Source of the DNA: Propionibacteriaceae bacterium | GTDB lineage: Bacteria; Actinomycetota; Actinomycetes; Propionibacteriales; Propionibacteriaceae | DNA: 6,124 nucleotides | Direction of reading: 5' to 3' | Assembly: GCA_031268065.1 (NCBI GenBank) | Contig: JAIRXX010000226.1 | Location: forward strand, 1-6,124 | In this document: positions 4,644 through 6,124 of the stretch, one piece after another | Position numbering within the stretch: the first letter of the stretch is position 1 | Layout: every line of letters starts with the position of its first letter | Made by a program: the position numbers and the translations under genes | Notes under the pieces: generated by a model | What the model was told of the DNA's origin: nothing | Seen by the model: the letters and a program-made list of their open reading frames with translations, nothing else | Database searches by the model: none

Positions 4644-6124
4644 CGTGCGCTGTATCGCGATTGAAATCCGAGCTTCCCACAGATTCCCCCTGCTTGATCT
4701 GATCGGTGCGTCTGTCGTCAGCTAAGGGGTTTGCCGGGTCTTGCGCGCGTAATTCCCTTCTGGCCAATTCCAATTCTTCTACGATGGCGGGCAAGCTTGC
4801 AGACATTCGCTTCGAGCGCGGTAGACGCAATTTATTGAACTCCGGTTTCTTCCACAAGGTGACCGGCACGCTTCGATTCAAAAAGGACAAGTACAGTTTC
4901 AGCTCATTCTCCAGGTTTTCAATCTCTTCAACTAAAGCCTTCAGGTCATTCGACTTCGCATCTTCTGCCTTGATATATGCGGCATAGTCAAATCTGTTTT
5001 CAGCCGGAATGAAATCCCGATTTGTCATATTTAACCAGAGAGCTGGGCGAACATGAAGCTCGACCACTTTCCCGTCGTCTGCCCAATACATCTCATTATT
5101 GATCTCGCCTGACCAATGGACGAGCGCTGCGAACATGTCACCCACCCCCGGAGAGCGGAGCCACCAGTCTCCATTGTGGATTAAGACTAATCTGTCTCTG
5201 TCATTACTGAAGAGAACTGCCGCTTCCATAGCTGAAAGCAGGAACACCTTATCCCATGCGACAAACTCTGCCTCTTCAGCATCGTTCGGCACCCCGTTGT
5301 CGTATAAGTAGTAGTTGGACACCTCGACGACGCGCGCTCGTGCCGTTTTTGGCAGCCCTTTGTAAAATGGGCCATTTAGCCAATGTCTTAACGAGCAATC
5401 GCCCCAAGTGGTTTCTTTCACTTTAGAGTTATACGGCCTCGGGCCAAAGACAAGCTCAGACACAAGGAGGGCTTTTGTGACGGTTTCACCTCTTTCTGAC
5501 GATGAGTCGAAGCGTAGGTCCAGAATCTTCCACCACTCTTTCCCGTCATGGCTCACTCCAACAGCACGTCTATGCTCTCTCAACCATAATCGGCCATTCT
5601 CGACAATTTGCGTCCGCCAATCTCTATTGCCGCTCGTGCCGCTTGGAAGAAGTTGGCGGGATACCAACTCGTTTGCAAATTCGTCCTTGGTGTAGGTTCG
5701 CAAGCTTGGTGAAGATAGCATCGCCATTCGCGTGATCAACTCTTGCTCTTTCCGCGAGGTGCGCCTACCGAAAATCACGGATTGGACCTCGACAGAGCAA
5801 TAACTTCCAGGTTCGCCCGCTTCACTCTCTTGTGCTTTCTTGACGATCCGGTATTCTTTTTCGAGTTCCCAATCTTCCTTCTTATACACACAACCCCCAC
5901 GTTCAAGGCTATTCTGTTCGTGTTCGAGACCCCTGTATCGGACTTTGACAAGGTGATTCCCTTCTCCATTGTCAGTATCGAACAGAAACTCAATCACAAC
6001 ACCTTGATCAGCATTCGCGTAGTACGCCCACATCTGTGGTGAAGTAGCGTCAGCAGAACAAGAGAGGTCAAACCATCTGCCTTCAATGAAGTCTCCAACT
6101 CTAGTTTCGTCAAAGTCATTGAAT
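4621..6124 (-). CDS. DUF2971-like + DUF6273-like fusion protein of unknown function, 5' end missing
   Basis: The frame has no stop up to the right edge, so the gene is 5'-partial. The ATG at 6033-6031 is internal: sequence before it (ending DLSCSADATSPQ) joins smoothly to MWAYYANADQGVVIEF, the usual middle of DUF2971. Numbering from that methionine, DUF2971-like signs are the W-YYA block (2-5), WELEKEYRIV (55-64) and VQSVIFGR (83-90). Residues about 140-336 resemble DUF6273: TTWGDCSLRHWLN (208-220), DKVFLLSAMEA (261-271), WWLRSPG (290-296) and VRPALWL (328-334). Residues about 352-430 are charged and helical (EEIENLENELKLYL, IVEELELARRELRA), probably coiled coil. The tail is polar. No signal peptide or membrane segment is seen in the visible part. 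Base composition is clearly lower in GC than the genes to the left, which suggests acquisition by transfer. I do not know its function, and the two domain names are from recall. Confidence 0.75.
   Translation of the reverse strand, partial: FNDFDETRVGDFIEGRWFDLSCSADATSPQMWAYYANADQGVVIEFLFDTDNGEGNHLVKVRYRGLEHEQNSLERGGCVYKKEDWELEKEYRIVKKAQESEAGEPGSYCSVEVQSVIFGRRTSRKEQELITRMAMLSSPSLRTYTKDEFANELVSRQLLPSGTSGNRDWRTQIVENGRLWLREHRRAVGVSHDGKEWWKILDLRFDSSSERGETVTKALLVSELVFGPRPYNSKVKETTWGDCSLRHWLNGPFYKGLPKTARARVVEVSNYYLYDNGVPNDAEEAEFVAWDKVFLLSAMEAAVLFSNDRDRLVLIHNGDWWLRSPGVGDMFAALVHWSGEINNEMYWADDGKVVELHVRPALWLNMTNRDFIPAENRFDYAAYIKAEDAKSNDLKALVEEIENLENELKLYLSFLNRSVPVTLWKKPEFNKLRLPRSKRMSASLPAIVEELELARRELRAQDPANPLADDRRTDQIKQGESVGSSDFNRDTAHGVVSELE

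Noticed and set aside
5130..5170. WWLRSPG segment as the variable region of a diversity-generating retroelement target
   Set aside because: It resembles the C-type-lectin ending of such targets, but the window has no reverse transcriptase, no template repeat and no run of adenine-rich variable codons.

Overview
The window looks like chromosomal DNA from a high-GC Actinobacterium. The grounds are frequent GTG starts and high GC in most coding sequence (39 and 41 of 60 bases in two hand-counted lines of the core genes). A probable leaderless mRNA and a decayed copy of DUF3039, a small family I associate with Actinobacteria, point the same way. I cannot place it to genus.

Layout from left to right. 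Positions 1-466 (minus) hold the N-terminal part of an Ada-type methylphosphotriester sensor and regulator that runs off the left edge. Positions 467-671 are non-coding and carry hairpins and palindromes that may be a terminator and operators. Positions 672-2419 (minus) are a two-gene ABC-2 export operon, ATPase first and then permease, joined by an ATGA overlap. Positions 2420-2586 are a divergent control region. Positions 2587-4448 (plus) are a NarL/LuxR-type two-component system, kinase then regulator, joined by a TGATG overlap. Positions 4449-4643 (minus) are a decayed DUF3039-like gene. Positions 4621-6124 (minus) are a lower-GC gene that joins a DUF2971-like domain, a DUF6273-like domain and a helical tail. 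This gene runs off the right edge.

The central block (672-4448) reads as one functional module. A membrane histidine kinase senses an envelope or drug stress and phosphorylates the response regulator. The regulator then probably controls the divergently transcribed ATPase-permease pair, and possibly its own operon through an inverted repeat at 2538-2554. This is the common bacterial pattern of a drug- or peptide-responsive TCS beside its exporter; the ligand cannot be read from the sequence.

The right-hand part looks like an accessory region. GC falls to about half (25 to 30 of 60 bases in four hand-counted lines), an old core-type gene is broken next to it, and the intact gene there has an unusual domain combination with no assigned function. 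The DUF2971/DUF6273 gene and its junction with the DUF3039 remnant are the least explained parts of the window. I see no rRNA, tRNA, CRISPR array or transposase.
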